From: DASUPK01 sp963815045
GTDB lineage: Bacteria > Actinomycetota > Thermoleophilia > Solirubrobacterales > 70-9
Direction of reading: 5' to 3'
NCBI GenBank assembly: GCA_963815045.1
Contig: CAWFET010000001.1
Span: 1 to 64,000, forward strand
Length of the DNA stretch: 64,000 nucleotides
This document shows, piece after piece, positions 51,402-60,304 of this stretch. Numbering within the stretch: position 1 is the stretch's first letter; the number at the start of each line of letters is the position of its first letter. The translations under genes were made by a program, and so were the position numbers. The notes beneath the pieces are model-generated. The model was not told the origin of the DNA and made no database searches. It was given only the letters and a program-made list of their open reading frames with translations.

Positions 51402-52625
51402 TCAGGCGTCCGAGTGCTGGAGCTGCGAGGCGGCCACCGCGCGCGGCCGTTCTCGCCGCCACGACAGCATCCACTCCCTGGCGGGGACCTCGACAAACCG
51501 CCTGGTGATGTACGAGTAGGCGAGCGAGATCGAAAGCACCACACCGAACCAGAGGGCGGCAGCCCGGAGCGTGCCGTCGGTCGGCAGGTGGAGCCAGATG
51601 ATGCAGACGTACCAGCCGACCACGAGGTGGATCAGGTAGAGGCCGTAGCTGAGCTCCGCAAGCTTGCGAGCCGGCGCATTGTCGAACGGGCGCTGCAGCC
51701 AGACGGGCCCGAGGACGATCGAGGCCATCAGCGCCGCCCGCGCGGCCGAGAAGGGCATCGTCAGGGCGGGATCCTGGCGGGTGCTGCTGCCTCCGATGAT
51801 GCCGATCCCGACGTTGGAGGCATGCAGTCCATACTCGTACGCGCAGACTGCGCAGGCGACGAGTGAGATGGCGGCGCCGATCAGGGCGGGTCGGCGGAGA
51901 CGGCGCAGATCGGCTGGCCTGAGACGCGCCCACGCCCAGGCGCCGGTCATCCCGAGTGCGAACGAGAAGGCCCACCCGGGGAGCTGATTCGTCGCGATCA
52001 CCTGGCTCACCCAGTCCGCCTCGTCGCTGCGGTCGAGCGAGCCCCAGAATCCCGGAAAGTGGATCACCGCTTCCTTCCAGACGAGGGTGATGGCGGCGGC
52101 GATCGCCAGCCCGGCGAGCGGATGGCGGTGGTACGAGCGCGCGATGAAGGGAAAGACGACGTAGAAGCCGACGATCACCGAGATCATCCAGAGCGCCCCG
52201 TCGATGCCGAAACCGACCTGGAAGTTGCCGTCGAAGACGCGGATCGGCATCTGCAGCGCCGCCATGTCCGCCAGGATCTCGGGGAGGCGGTGGACGAACC
52301 GAAGGTCTGGCTGGTTCGGGACGATCACCAAGAGGACGAGGATCACCAGCAGGCACAGCCAGTACGCGGGTATCAGCCGAGCGGCACGCCCGAGCGCGAA
52401 GTCTCGGATGGAGCCGAGCTCTCCGGCCCGGCGCACCACGGGCAGGAAGATGACGAAGCCGCTGATGATGAAGAAGGTGTCGATGACGTTGCCCAGCACG
52501 CCCCACGCCACCAGTCCGGCGTGGCTGCCCGGGTGGGCCACGCCGGAGACCAGCAGCATGTGGAGCGCGACCACCCCGAGGATCGAGTAGCCGCGAAAGC
52601 CGTCGAGGACGCCGATTCGCTTCAA
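51402..52625 (-). CDS. acyltransferase family 3 membrane protein (OafA/YrhL-like)
   Basis: About 407 residues from the TTG at 52625, seven bases after the mutase gene stop. First segment IGVLDGFRGYSILGVVALHM with the conserved LDGxRG and His, the FIISGFVIFLPVVRR loop, then about ten membrane segments, ending SISLAYSYITRRFVEVPARE. It moves acyl groups onto surface sugars. Coupling to the mutase operon is probably by position only. Confidence 0.8.
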   Translation of the reverse strand: MKRIGVLDGFRGYSILGVVALHMLLVSGVAHPGSHAGLVAWGVLGNVIDTFFIISGFVIFLPVVRRAGELGSIRDFALGRAARLIPAYWLCLLVILVLLVIVPNQPDLRFVHRLPEILADMAALQMPIRVFDGNFQVGFGIDGALWMISVIVGFYVVFPFIARSYHRHPLAGLAIAAAITLVWKEAVIHFPGFWGSLDRSDEADWVSQVIATNQLPGWAFSFALGMTGAWAWARLRPADLRRLRRPALIGAAISLVACAVCAYEYGLHASNVGIGIIGGSSTRQDPALTMPFSAARAALMASIVLGPVWLQRPFDNAPARKLAELSYGLYLIHLVVGWYVCIIWLHLPTDGTLRAAALWFGVVLSISLAYSYITRRFVEVPAREWMLSWRRERPRAVAASQLQHSDA

Positions 52626-52632
52626 GGGAGGC

Positions 52633-54297
52633 CTAGAAGAACGCGCCGCCCTTGTACTCGCCGAAGACGTCGCGCATCGCGTTGCAGACGTCTCCGATCG
52701 AGCCCCCGACCCGCAGCGCCTCCTTGATCGGCGGCAGCAGGTTGCCGTCGCCCTGCGCGACGTCGCGCAGGTTCTGGAGCCGCTCGTCGAGCTTGGCCTG
52801 GTCGCGCGCCTCCTTGAACTCCGCCAGGCGCTTGAGCTGGCGTTTCTCCGCCTCCGGATCGACCTTGAGGATGTCGACGTCGTCGATGACATCGGTGACG
52901 TACTTGTTGACGCCGACGATGATGTCCTGGCCGGTCCGGTAGCGCTCGTGGTAGCTCGAAGCTGACTCCTCGATCTCGCGCTGCATGAACTCGAGCGCGT
53001 TCACCGAGCCACCGAGATCCTCGACCTTCCGCATCAGCTCCCAGGAGCGCTCCTCGATCTCGTCGGTGAGCGACTCGATGAAGTAGGAGCCCGCGAAGGG
53101 GTCGACGGTGTCGGCGACGCCCGACTCGTGCGCGAGCACCTGCTGGGTGCGGAGCGCGATGCGGGCGGAGCGCTCGGTGGGGAGGGCGAGGGCCTCGTCG
53201 AAGCCGTTGGTATGTAGGGACTGGGTCCCGCCGGCGACGGCGGCGAAGCCCTGGAGCGCCACGCGGATGATGTTCACCTCCGGCTGCTGGGCCTGGAGGG
53301 TGACGCCCCCGGTCTGGGTGTGGAAGCGGATCATCTGCGCCTTCTCCTCGGTGGCGCCGAACCGCTCTTTCATGATGTTCGCCCACATCCTGCGGACCGC
53401 CCGGAACTTGGCGATCTCCTGGAAGACGTTGTTGTGGCCGTTGAAGAAGAAGGCGAGGCGCTGGCCGAACTTGTTGACGTCGAGGCCGGCGGCGATGCCT
53501 CCCTCGACGTAGGCGACCGCGTTGGCGAGCGTGAAGGCGACCTCCTGCACTGCCGAGCAGCCCTTCTCGCGGATGTGGTACCCGCTGATCGAGATCGTGT
53601 TCCACTTCGGGACGTACTCGTTGCAGTAGGCGAAGATGTCGGTGGTCAGCCGCATCGTCGGCTCGGGCGGGTAGATGTAGTTGCCCCGGGAGATGTACTC
53701 CTTGAGCACGTCGTTCTGGACGGTGCCGCGCAGCTCCTTCGACGGGACTCCCTGCTCCTCGCCGACCAGCTCGTAAAGCAGCAGCAGGATCGCGGCGGGA
53801 GCGTTGATCGTCATCGAGGTCGAGACCTCGGCCAGCGAGATCTTGTCGAAGCAGATCCGCATGTCCTCGATCGTGTCGATCGGGACGCCGGTGCGGCCGA
53901 CCTCGCCCTGGCAGAGCGGGTCGTCGGAGTCCCGGCCGAGCTGGGTGGGCAGGTCGAAGGCCATCGAGAGGCCGGTCGAGCCGTGCTCGGTCAGGTACCG
54001 ATAGCGCTCGTTGGTGTCCTCCGGGCTCGCGAAGCCGGCGTACTGGCGCATCGTCCAGAGCCGGTCGCGGTACATGCCCTTGTGGATCCCGCGCGTGAAC
54101 GGGTACTCGCCCGGCTCGCCGAGGCGCTCCTCGAGGCCAGGCGCGACGTCGTCCTCCTCGTAGAGGCGCTTGATCTCGATCCCGGAGTCGGTGATGACGA
54201 GGTCCTCGCGCTCCTCCTCCGGCAGCACCGGGGCGATGTAGCGATGGAGGTCCTCGTCGACCGCGGTCTTCTGATCGTCCTTTGGCCGGGTGGCCAT
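52633..54297 (-). CDS. mutA: methylmalonyl-CoA mutase large (catalytic) subunit without B12 domain
   Basis: 554 residues, intact. YPFTRGIHKGMYRDRLWTMR, then QYAGFASPEDTNERYRYLTE, the mutase TIM-barrel start; further GLSMAFDLPTQLGRDSDDPL, TSMTINAPAAILLLLY, QNDVLKEYISRGNYIYPPEP, RFHTQTGGVTLQAQQPEVNI and QSLHTNGFDEALALPTERSA. The C-terminal B12-binding domain (DxHxxG) is absent, so the cobalamin subunit must be encoded elsewhere. The Tyr in GMYRDRLW and Arg in ISRGNY fit methylmalonyl- rather than isobutyryl-CoA, but this is not certain. Confidence 0.85.
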   Translation of the reverse strand: MATRPKDDQKTAVDEDLHRYIAPVLPEEEREDLVITDSGIEIKRLYEEDDVAPGLEERLGEPGEYPFTRGIHKGMYRDRLWTMRQYAGFASPEDTNERYRYLTEHGSTGLSMAFDLPTQLGRDSDDPLCQGEVGRTGVPIDTIEDMRICFDKISLAEVSTSMTINAPAAILLLLYELVGEEQGVPSKELRGTVQNDVLKEYISRGNYIYPPEPTMRLTTDIFAYCNEYVPKWNTISISGYHIREKGCSAVQEVAFTLANAVAYVEGGIAAGLDVNKFGQRLAFFFNGHNNVFQEIAKFRAVRRMWANIMKERFGATEEKAQMIRFHTQTGGVTLQAQQPEVNIIRVALQGFAAVAGGTQSLHTNGFDEALALPTERSARIALRTQQVLAHESGVADTVDPFAGSYFIESLTDEIEERSWELMRKVEDLGGSVNALEFMQREIEESASSYHERYRTGQDIIVGVNKYVTDVIDDVDILKVDPEAEKRQLKRLAEFKEARDQAKLDERLQNLRDVAQGDGNLLPPIKEALRVGGSIGDVCNAMRDVFGEYKGGAFF

Positions 54298-54314
54298 GGC
54301 GACAGGATAGATAG

Positions 54315-54345
54315 GCGACCCCCGACCGGTTCGGCCGGGGGTCGC
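54315..54345 (-). terminator. strong hairpin terminator between the mutase and a secreted-protein gene
   Basis: A perfect 10-bp stem GCGACCCCCG with CGGGGGTCGC, extended inside by CCG-GTT-CGG. It lies 21 bases past the stop of the minus-strand gene at 54366 and 18 bases before the mutase start, so it would end transcription of the former. Confidence 0.6.
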
Positions 54346-54365
54346 GAATCACGCGAAGAGGCCGG

Positions 54366-55268
54366 TTAGCTCTTCTTCAGCTTGATCTTCTTCTTGACCG
54401 TCCGGGAGGTTCCGCCGTTCGGCGTGAACTTGATCTTCACCTTCGCGGTCGCCTTGCCGGTGCTGTCGAGCTTGCTCGCGGTTTTGCCCGTGGGCTTGAC
54501 TGTGAGCTTCACCGTGCCGGGACCTCCCACTGCCTTGGCCTCAGAGGCCGAGGCGGACCTCACGCCCTTCCCCTTCAGGGTGAGCGTGCCGGCGTCGCCA
54601 ACGGTCACCGGCAGGACCGCGATGCCCTTCTTCTTGTTCAGCTTCGGCTTGCCCGCCTCGACCGTGTTCACCGGCCCGGTGAGGCTCAGAGACCACCCTC
54701 CCCCGATCGATCCCGCGTCGGCGCTGCAGCAGTCCTCGACGAAGAGCTTCCAGGTGCCGTTGGCCGCCCCGCCGTTGAAGTCCCCGAGGTTCGCGTTATA
54801 GGGGTTGGCGGGCGCCGGCGGGCTGAGCGAAGACGTCGTGTTGTCTTCGCTGGGCCGGTAGGTGCCCGACGCGGGCACAGTGCTGACTTCGATCGCATTC
54901 GCCGCCGACTGGTCGAAGGTCAGATTGATAGGGCTGATGTCGGTTCCCGGACACCCCCCGACGTTCGCCATCAAGACCGACTTCGCGCCGCTGGGCCCCA
55001 CGAGCAGCGCCTGGATGTCCTCCGGACAGGTGTGCGAGAGGTTCGAAAGCGTCGCCGTTGCCTTCTGGACGTTGCCCGCGAACCCGGTGACATTGATCTC
55101 CGACGGATATGGCGTGGATGTGCCGCTGTCCGGGATCACGATCGTCGTCGGGTTCGACAACGTGACAGTCGCGGCCGCGGCGGTGCCGGCTGCAGCGCCG
55201 AGCGAAACAGCTGCCGTGATGAAGACCAGCGTGAGCCGCCTACGGCGGGCAAAGAGTCCATGGGTCAT
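54366..55268 (-). CDS. secreted proprotein-convertase-P-domain-like protein with Lys-rich module
   Basis: 300 residues from the ATG at 55268. Signal peptide TLVFITAAVSLGAAAGTAAA. Residues 40-185 resemble P-domains (STPYPSEINVTGFAGNVQKA; LSHTCPEDIQALLVGPSGAK; FNGGAANGTWKLFVEDCCSA; GGWSLSLTG). The C-terminal third is the recurring module: KPKLNKKKGIAVLPVTVGDA, GTLTLKGKGVRS, VKLTVKPTGKTASKL and VKIKFTPNGGTS, ending KKIKLKKS. A terminator hairpin follows. Confidence 0.75.
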   Translation of the reverse strand: MTHGLFARRRRLTLVFITAAVSLGAAAGTAAAATVTLSNPTTIVIPDSGTSTPYPSEINVTGFAGNVQKATATLSNLSHTCPEDIQALLVGPSGAKSVLMANVGGCPGTDISPINLTFDQSAANAIEVSTVPASGTYRPSEDNTTSSLSPPAPANPYNANLGDFNGGAANGTWKLFVEDCCSADAGSIGGGWSLSLTGPVNTVEAGKPKLNKKKGIAVLPVTVGDAGTLTLKGKGVRSASASEAKAVGGPGTVKLTVKPTGKTASKLDSTGKATAKVKIKFTPNGGTSRTVKKKIKLKKS

Positions 55269-55306
55269 CAGTGCATTCCCTCCCGATCGGATTTGCGGGC
55301 ACCTTC

Positions 55307-55888
55307 TCAACGTGGCGCGGTCATGTCAATGGCACTCAGATGGGATGTGAGGGCAGAGAGCTCGACGTGCGAGAAGAGCCCATAGGCGGGAGGCGGATCG
55401 AGCTGGTCGATGTACTCGGCGACCCAAAAGCCAAGCTCCCCGTGCAGCAATTGGGCGCACCGCAGCGGGTCGAGCGGCTTGAAGGAGGATTCGGTCAGCT
55501 CGGTCACCGCAGTGTCGACGTGCTCGATGACCGGCGCGAGGCGCTCCGCGTCCCATTCCGACCAGTCGCCTTCCCGCAGCCCATATGAGGTCCCGTCGCA
55601 GTGGGCGACGAAGCCGCAGTCGCCGAGCTCGCGGGCGCGCTTCTTCTCGGCGGCGCACGCCTTCTTCGACCCCCGGAACGACTCCAGGTCCTCATAGAGG
55701 TCCGGCCGGAGGCGCAGCGCGTGCCGCTTCGCGAGCCGGGCGGATTTGTAGCCGCGGAGATGCTGGGCGAAGCGCTCCTCGGGGCTGCGGGCGCTCGACC
55801 CCACATATACCCAGGGGATCCGGGGATCGCGCCTGCGACCCGCGGCGCGGTCCAGCTCGATCACATAGACGCGCTTCTCAGAAGCCAA
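55307..55888 (-). CDS. GIY-YIG-like nuclease-domain protein
   Basis: About 193 residues from a TTG at 55888 (a GTG at 55858 is possible). The first part has the GIY-YIG layout: KRVYVIELDRAAG, PWVYVGSSARSPEERFAQHL, then an Arg in RGYKSARLAKRHALRLRPDL and a Glu after the Lys-rich helix (SKKACAAEKKRARELGDCGF). The rest is an unknown acidic domain. The start overlaps the end of the upstream gene by about ten bases. A DNA-cutting or repair role is possible; untested. Confidence 0.5.
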   Translation of the reverse strand: MASEKRVYVIELDRAAGRRRDPRIPWVYVGSSARSPEERFAQHLRGYKSARLAKRHALRLRPDLYEDLESFRGSKKACAAEKKRARELGDCGFVAHCDGTSYGLREGDWSEWDAERLAPVIEHVDTAVTELTESSFKPLDPLRCAQLLHGELGFWVAEYIDQLDPPPAYGLFSHVELSALTSHLSAIDMTAPR

Positions 55889-56408
55889 AGAAGCGGCGGC
55901 GCTTCTTCTTGGGCTTCTCGGGAGCGGGAGGCTCGGGCGCGCTTTCGGCCTCGGCCTGCGACTCCTCGGCGACGGCGACCACGGGATCGGGCTCATCGAC
56001 CTCGGGCTCGACGGGCTCAGGCGCCTCCTCGGGCTCCGGATCCGGCACCGGTTCCACGGGCGCCGGCGTCTCCGGCGTCGATTCGCTCATGGCCTCGAAG
56101 GGGCGCTTGGTCGGAGTCGCGAGCTCGTCGATCACAGCGTCGAGCCAGCCCTCGAGCTTCGTCGGCTCGGAGCCGTTCTCGGCTGTGACGCTGACGTTCG
56201 TGCCCCACCCCTTCTCGGCGATCTTGACCTCGATCCAGGCCTCGTCGGAGGCGCGCCAGGCGAGCTTGGACTCCTCCTCGCGCTCGTAGACGGTGACCTC
56301 CGCTGCGTGTCCGACGAGTGCGGACATCAGGCCCTGCATACGGCCGGGATGATCGAGCTGCTCCCAGACCTCGGGCGGCGACTTCACCAGGGTGCGGCTT
56401 GCAGTCTT
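55878..56408 (-). CDS. SRPBCC-like protein with acidic Pro/Glu linker and basic tip
   Basis: 176 residues. Residues 1-100 look like a short SRPBCC/START domain (RTLVKSPPEVWEQLDHPGRM; SKLAWRASDEAWIEVKIAEK). Then about 60 residues of Glu/Pro/Asp-rich sequence (PVPDPEPEEAPEPVEPEVDE) and the tip EKPKKKRRRFFGF. The tip is strongly basic with aromatic residues, which could bind membrane or nucleic acid. Coupled by overlap to the GIY-YIG-like gene. Confidence 0.65.
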   Translation of the reverse strand, partial: KTASRTLVKSPPEVWEQLDHPGRMQGLMSALVGHAAEVTVYEREEESKLAWRASDEAWIEVKIAEKGWGTNVSVTAENGSEPTKLEGWLDAVIDELATPTKRPFEAMSESTPETPAPVEPVPDPEPEEAPEPVEPEVDEPDPVVAVAEESQAEAESAPEPPAPEKPKKKRRRFFGF

Positions 56409-56477
56409 CATGGTGCGGGCATTCGTGCGTGAGACCACGCCTCCTGCCGCTTATCGGAAATGGGCGAAACCGCCCGG

Positions 56478-57569
56478 TCACCGAGACAGGAAGGTCTCGA
56501 TCGCCGCCGCCGCCCGCGGCCCCGCCTGCCCGTCCCAGAGGGGGATCTCGGGCGGGTTCTCGGGCACGTCTGAGGTGAGGGAGCGCTCTGCCGCGTCGCT
56601 CAGGGCGGCCGGATCGACGCCGATCAGCTCGTTCGTGCCGAGCTCGATCGTGATCGGGCGCTCCGTGGTCGTCCGGTAGGTGAGACAGGGGGTGCCGAGC
56701 ACGCTGGTCTCCTCCTGCACGCCGCCGGAGTCCGTGATGACGAGACGCGCCTCGGCCTCGAGGGCGATGAAGTCGTCGTAATCCATCGGCGGAGTGAGGA
56801 TGACCTTGCCCCAGCCGGCCCCGGAGCCCGCGAGGCGCTCCCGCGTGCGCGGGTGCACCGGGAAGATCACCGGGATCGAGTCGGCGAGGCCGGCGAGCAC
56901 CTTCATGGTCGGGCCGAGCTTCTCCGGGTCGTCGACCAGCGCCGGGCGATGCAGGGTGACGAGCACGAACCCCCTGCTCTTCACGGCGTTGCGGCCGAGC
57001 ACCGCCTGCGGGTTCACTCCCTCCAGCAGCCTGAAGAGGCTGTCGATCATGGTGTTGCCGACGAGCTGGACGCCGTCGCCGGCGATTCCCTCGCCGGCCA
57101 GGTTCTCGACCGCGTCCGGCGACGTGCAGAGCAGCACGTCCGAGATCCGATCGGTGACGACGCGGTTGATCTCCTCCGGCATGTCCCAGTCGCCGGAGCG
57201 CAGCCCCGACTCGATGTGGGCCACCGGGACGTGGAGCTTCGCTGCCGCCAGGGCCGCAGCGAGCGTCGAGTTGACATCGCCCGCGACCAGCACCAGGTCG
57301 GCGGGATGCTCCATCAGGTCGGTCTCGATGCCCGTCAGCGCGGCCGCGGTCTGCTGACCATGCGTCCCGGAGCCGACGCCGAGGTTGGCGTCGGGCTCTC
57401 GCATCCCGAGCCGCTCGATGAACCCTCCCGAGAGGGCGCGGTCGTAGTGCTGGCCGGTGTGCAGGAGGCGGACCGAGACGTTGTCCGAGCCCTCCAGGGC
57501 GGCGATCACCGGAGCGGACTTGACGAAGTTGGGTCGCGCGCCGACGACGGCGAGCACCGAGGCGGTCAC
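56478..57569 (-). CDS. wecB: UDP-N-acetylglucosamine 2-epimerase, non-hydrolysing
   Basis: 364 residues from GTG at 57569. SVLAVVGARPNFVKSAPVIA, LLHTGQHYDRALSGGFIERL, VLVAGDVNSTLAAALAAAKL, VAHIESGLRSGDWDMPEEIN, and the end TDSGGVQEETSVLGTPCLTY with RTTTERPITIELGTN. All catalytic landmarks of the WecB family are present. It makes UDP-ManNAc for surface glycans. Divergent from the SDR gene with 48 bases between. Confidence 0.92.
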   Translation of the reverse strand: MTASVLAVVGARPNFVKSAPVIAALEGSDNVSVRLLHTGQHYDRALSGGFIERLGMREPDANLGVGSGTHGQQTAAALTGIETDLMEHPADLVLVAGDVNSTLAAALAAAKLHVPVAHIESGLRSGDWDMPEEINRVVTDRISDVLLCTSPDAVENLAGEGIAGDGVQLVGNTMIDSLFRLLEGVNPQAVLGRNAVKSRGFVLVTLHRPALVDDPEKLGPTMKVLAGLADSIPVIFPVHPRTRERLAGSGAGWGKVILTPPMDYDDFIALEAEARLVITDSGGVQEETSVLGTPCLTYRTTTERPITIELGTNELIGVDPAALSDAAERSLTSDVPENPPEIPLWDGQAGPRAAAAIETFLSR

Positions 57570-57617
57570 AGCGGAGCAAGCTAGCGGCTGGATCGGCTCC
57601 GGTAGTGTCCGGGCCAG

Positions 57618-58496
57618 ATGGCTGGCAACGAAAGTGGCGCGGTGGTGGTCACTGGGGCCTCCACCGGGATCGGTTGGGCGACGGCGCTCTTGCTCGACGA
57701 GAAGGGCTATCGCGTGTTTGCGGGCGTCCGCAAGCAGGCCGACGCGAAGTCGCTGGCCGAGGAGGGCTCCGACAACCTCACGCCGATCACGATCGACGTG
57801 ACCAAGGAGCGTTCGATCAAGTCCGCCAAGGACAAGGTGCAGCGGGCTGTCGGCAAGGACGGCCTCGTCGGGCTGGTCAACAACGCCGGTGTCGGCGACG
57901 GAGGTCCCGTCGAGACGATGGACCTGGACGTGCTCCGCAACGTGCTCGAGGTGAACCTCGTCGGCCAGGTGGCCGTCACGCAGGCGTTCCTGCCGCTCAT
58001 CCGAAAGGCGCCGGGGACGATCGTCTTCATCGCCTCGATCGGCGGCCGCATCGCCACCCCGTTCATGTCCCCGTACAACACCTCCAAGTTCGCGGTAGAG
58101 GCCCTCGGCGAGTCGCTTCGCGGGGAGCTCGCGCCCTGGGGGATCGACGTGGCGGTCGTGGAACCGGGCTCGATCGACACCCCGATCTGGAAGAAGGGCG
58201 CGGAGACGATCGAGGACCAGTTCGAGAAGATGCCGCCGAACACCAAGCGTCTTTACGGCAAGCAGCTCAAGCGAATGGATGAGGTCCTGACCGAGACCGC
58301 GAAGCGCGGCATCTCGCCGCAGAAGGTCGCGAAGGTGATTCATACGGCGATTCGGTCTGAAAAGCCGAAGCACCGATATCTGGTCGGCACGGACGCGAAG
58401 GTCGCCGCCCGGCTCAAGGGGAATCTGCCGGAGAAGGCGTTCTCGAAGGTGGTCGGACGTCAGTTCAAGATGCCGACCGACGTTCCCTCGAAGTAG
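57618..58496 (+). CDS. short-chain dehydrogenase/reductase
   Basis: 292 residues. NAD(P) loop AVVVTGASTGIGWATALLLD, LVGLVNNAGVGDGGPVETMD (NNAG), Ser in IVFIASIGGRIATPFMSPYN, and the YxxxK pair in SPYNTSKFAVEALGESLRGE. The C-terminal part (HRYLVGTDAKVAARLK) is like 17-beta-HSD/retinol-type SDRs. Substrate unknown. Convergent and adjacent to the tetR gene. Confidence 0.88.
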   Translation: MAGNESGAVVVTGASTGIGWATALLLDEKGYRVFAGVRKQADAKSLAEEGSDNLTPITIDVTKERSIKSAKDKVQRAVGKDGLVGLVNNAGVGDGGPVETMDLDVLRNVLEVNLVGQVAVTQAFLPLIRKAPGTIVFIASIGGRIATPFMSPYNTSKFAVEALGESLRGELAPWGIDVAVVEPGSIDTPIWKKGAETIEDQFEKMPPNTKRLYGKQLKRMDEVLTETAKRGISPQKVAKVIHTAIRSEKPKHRYLVGTDAKVAARLKGNLPEKAFSKVVGRQFKMPTDVPSK

Positions 58497-59102
58497 CTAG
58501 GCCCGCAGACCCTCCAGCATCTCCATCAGCGGGGGCTCCGCCCCCGCCCGGGCCGCCTCGCGATCGCTGGAGGTCGCGATCAGCAGGCCCGCTTCGATCA
58601 GGGCGGCCAGCACCAGGTGAGCGGTCGGCTCCGGGTCCATGCGGCGGAGCTCTCCGGATTCCATCGCGGCCTCGATCCCACCGCGCATGATGGCGAGGCC
58701 GAGGTCCTGGATTCCATCGCGCCAAGCCTCCCAGCCGAGCACGGTTCGGCTCTGCAGCAGCCCGATCCTCTGCAGCTCTCTGTTGGTCGCGGCCTCATCG
58801 AGATAGGTGCGACACCCCATGACCAGAGCCTCGAACGGGGTGCTGGCCTCTTCGCTTCCGGCCGCCAGCCGCTCGATCAGGCGGCGCTCCGAATCGCGCC
58901 ACACCTCGCGGTAGAGCTCGAGCTTGCTCGGGAAGTGGTGGTAGAGGGCGCCGCGGCTGACGCCGGCCTCCGCGAGTACATCCGCGGTGCTCACCTCGCC
59001 GTAGTCCCGCTTGATGAAGAGGCGGCGGGCGGCGGCGAGCACCGCGTCGCGCGCACCCTCGCTGGGGCGCCCGCGCTTGGGGGTGTCCACGCTCATCGCC
59101 AT
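58497..59102 (-). CDS. TetR-family transcriptional repressor
   Basis: 201 residues. HTH RRLFIKRDYGEVSTADVLAE, then AGVSRGALYHHFPSKLELYR, followed by a helical ligand domain (GLLQSRTVLGWEAWRDGIQD). A palindrome between this gene and the divergent DUF4242 gene is its probable operator. It may also control the SDR gene. Confidence 0.9.
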   Translation of the reverse strand: MAMSVDTPKRGRPSEGARDAVLAAARRLFIKRDYGEVSTADVLAEAGVSRGALYHHFPSKLELYREVWRDSERRLIERLAAGSEEASTPFEALVMGCRTYLDEAATNRELQRIGLLQSRTVLGWEAWRDGIQDLGLAIMRGGIEAAMESGELRRMDPEPTAHLVLAALIEAGLLIATSSDREAARAGAEPPLMEMLEGLRA

Positions 59103-59115
59103 TTCCTGTATATTA

Positions 59116-59132
59116 ACCGACGGCCAGTCGGT
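59116..59132. promoter_or_regulatory. TetR operator
   Basis: ACCGAC-GGCCA-GTCGGT, a perfect 6-bp inverted repeat with a 5-base spacer, embedded in TATTAA...TAAAT, between the TetR gene start (59102) and the DUF4242 gene start (59151). Position and symmetry fit autorepression plus control of the divergent gene. Confidence 0.65.
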
Positions 59133-59150
59133 AAATCAGAGAGGAGAGCC

Positions 59151-59447
59151 ATGAACACGTACGTCATCCGCCGGGAGAAGGCATGGCAGTCGCCCGCCGA
59201 GCTCGAGGCCACGGCCGAGCGCTCGAAGCAGGTCGCCGAAAGCGACTTCCCCGACGACATCGCCTGGATCCGCAGCTACGTGATCAAGGAGGACGGCGGC
59301 ACCCTGGGCACCGTCTGCATCTACCAGGCCACCGACATCGAGTCGGTGCGCGAACACGCCAAGCGCGTCGACATGCCCGCCGACGAGGTGCTCGAGGTCG
59401 CGGACACGGTGATCGTCCGGCCCGACCCGGAGCCGGCAGCCGCCTAG
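59151..59447 (+). CDS. DUF4242 (nickel-binding-like) small protein
   Basis: 98 residues after GAGAGGAGAG. MNTYVIRREKAWQSPAELEA, DIAWIRSYVIKEDGGTLGTV, CIYQATDIESVREHAKRVDM and MPADEVLEVADTVIVRPDPE, the ferredoxin-like fold of DUF4242. Some members bind nickel. Probably regulated by the divergent TetR protein. Its stop overlaps the glycosyltransferase stop. Confidence 0.85.
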   Translation: MNTYVIRREKAWQSPAELEATAERSKQVAESDFPDDIAWIRSYVIKEDGGTLGTVCIYQATDIESVREHAKRVDMPADEVLEVADTVIVRPDPEPAAA

Positions 59448-60295
59448 GCGAACCTCGTTGAGAGGCGGAAACGCAGCCGGTTGATGCGGGCCCGGAGGAT
59501 GCCCCTCGTCCCCCAGTAGCGGCGAACCGTCCCATGTGGGTCGTCGTAGGAGACCTCCTCCCAGTCGGTCTCCGGGCGACCGAGATGGATCCAGCGACGC
59601 TCGAGTGCGGCCCAGTCGCGTCGCTCGGTTTCGAGGTTCGCCGTCCGCTGGGAGATGTTGGCCAGGGCAAAATGCTCGACGAAGGAAGTCGGGGAATCCG
59701 AGCACGCCCACCCGGCAGCTTGCAGACGCAGGACGAGGTCGCTGTCCCCGTGGTAGAAGCCGAACTCGTCTTCATCCGCGAACCCGACCGCGGCGAGCGC
59801 CTCGCGCCGATACATGCCGTGGTTCACAAGCAGGTTGCCGCCGAATGTTCGCCCGACGCAGTAGTCCTCGTTCTCGGGCCAGTTTCGCCACCAGAACGCC
59901 AGGGCTCCCAGGTCGTCGCCCTCCCGAGAGAACTTCTCCAGGCCGTTACGGATCGCACCGGGCACCACCAGGCAGTCGTCGCTCAGCATGCAGATGTAGG
60001 GAGCCGACGCTGACCTGAACCCGAGGTTCATGAAGTAGCTCCATGGGCGGCGGGAAAGCGTCCGTCCGTTCCATCGGCCGCGGTTGTGCTGGACGATCGT
60101 GATCACGTCCTGCTGCTTCGTCAGCCAGCGCAGTGTGCCGTCATCCGAGCCGCCGTCGACGACCACGATCTCGGCCTCGGGAAAGCTCATCTCGGCGCGA
60201 ACGCTCGCAATCGCCCGCTTCAGATACCACCGGCGATTCAGCGTCCCGATGACGACCGATACGGCGGGACTACTGGAGTTCGCGCCGGACGCCAC
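59444..60295 (-). CDS. family 2 glycosyltransferase
   Basis: 283 residues. VSVVIGTLNRRWYLKRAIAS, EAEIVVVDGGSDDGTLRWLT, and the DxD-like SDDC in YICMLSDDCLVVPGAIRNGL; GNLLVNHGMYRREALAAVGF is typical of GT2 surface-glycan enzymes. The acceptor is unknown. Near wecB and the UDP-glucuronate decarboxylase gene, so part of surface polysaccharide synthesis is likely. Confidence 0.85.
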   Translation of the reverse strand: MASGANSSSPAVSVVIGTLNRRWYLKRAIASVRAEMSFPEAEIVVVDGGSDDGTLRWLTKQQDVITIVQHNRGRWNGRTLSRRPWSYFMNLGFRSASAPYICMLSDDCLVVPGAIRNGLEKFSREGDDLGALAFWWRNWPENEDYCVGRTFGGNLLVNHGMYRREALAAVGFADEDEFGFYHGDSDLVLRLQAAGWACSDSPTSFVEHFALANISQRTANLETERRDWAALERRWIHLGRPETDWEEVSYDDPHGTVRRYWGTRGILRARINRLRFRLSTRFA

Positions 60296-60304
60296 GCATG
60301 GAGG

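Noticed and set aside
52622..54352. Second minus-strand frame over the mutase gene
   Set aside because: Out-of-frame shadow; the frame from 54297 has all mutase motifs.
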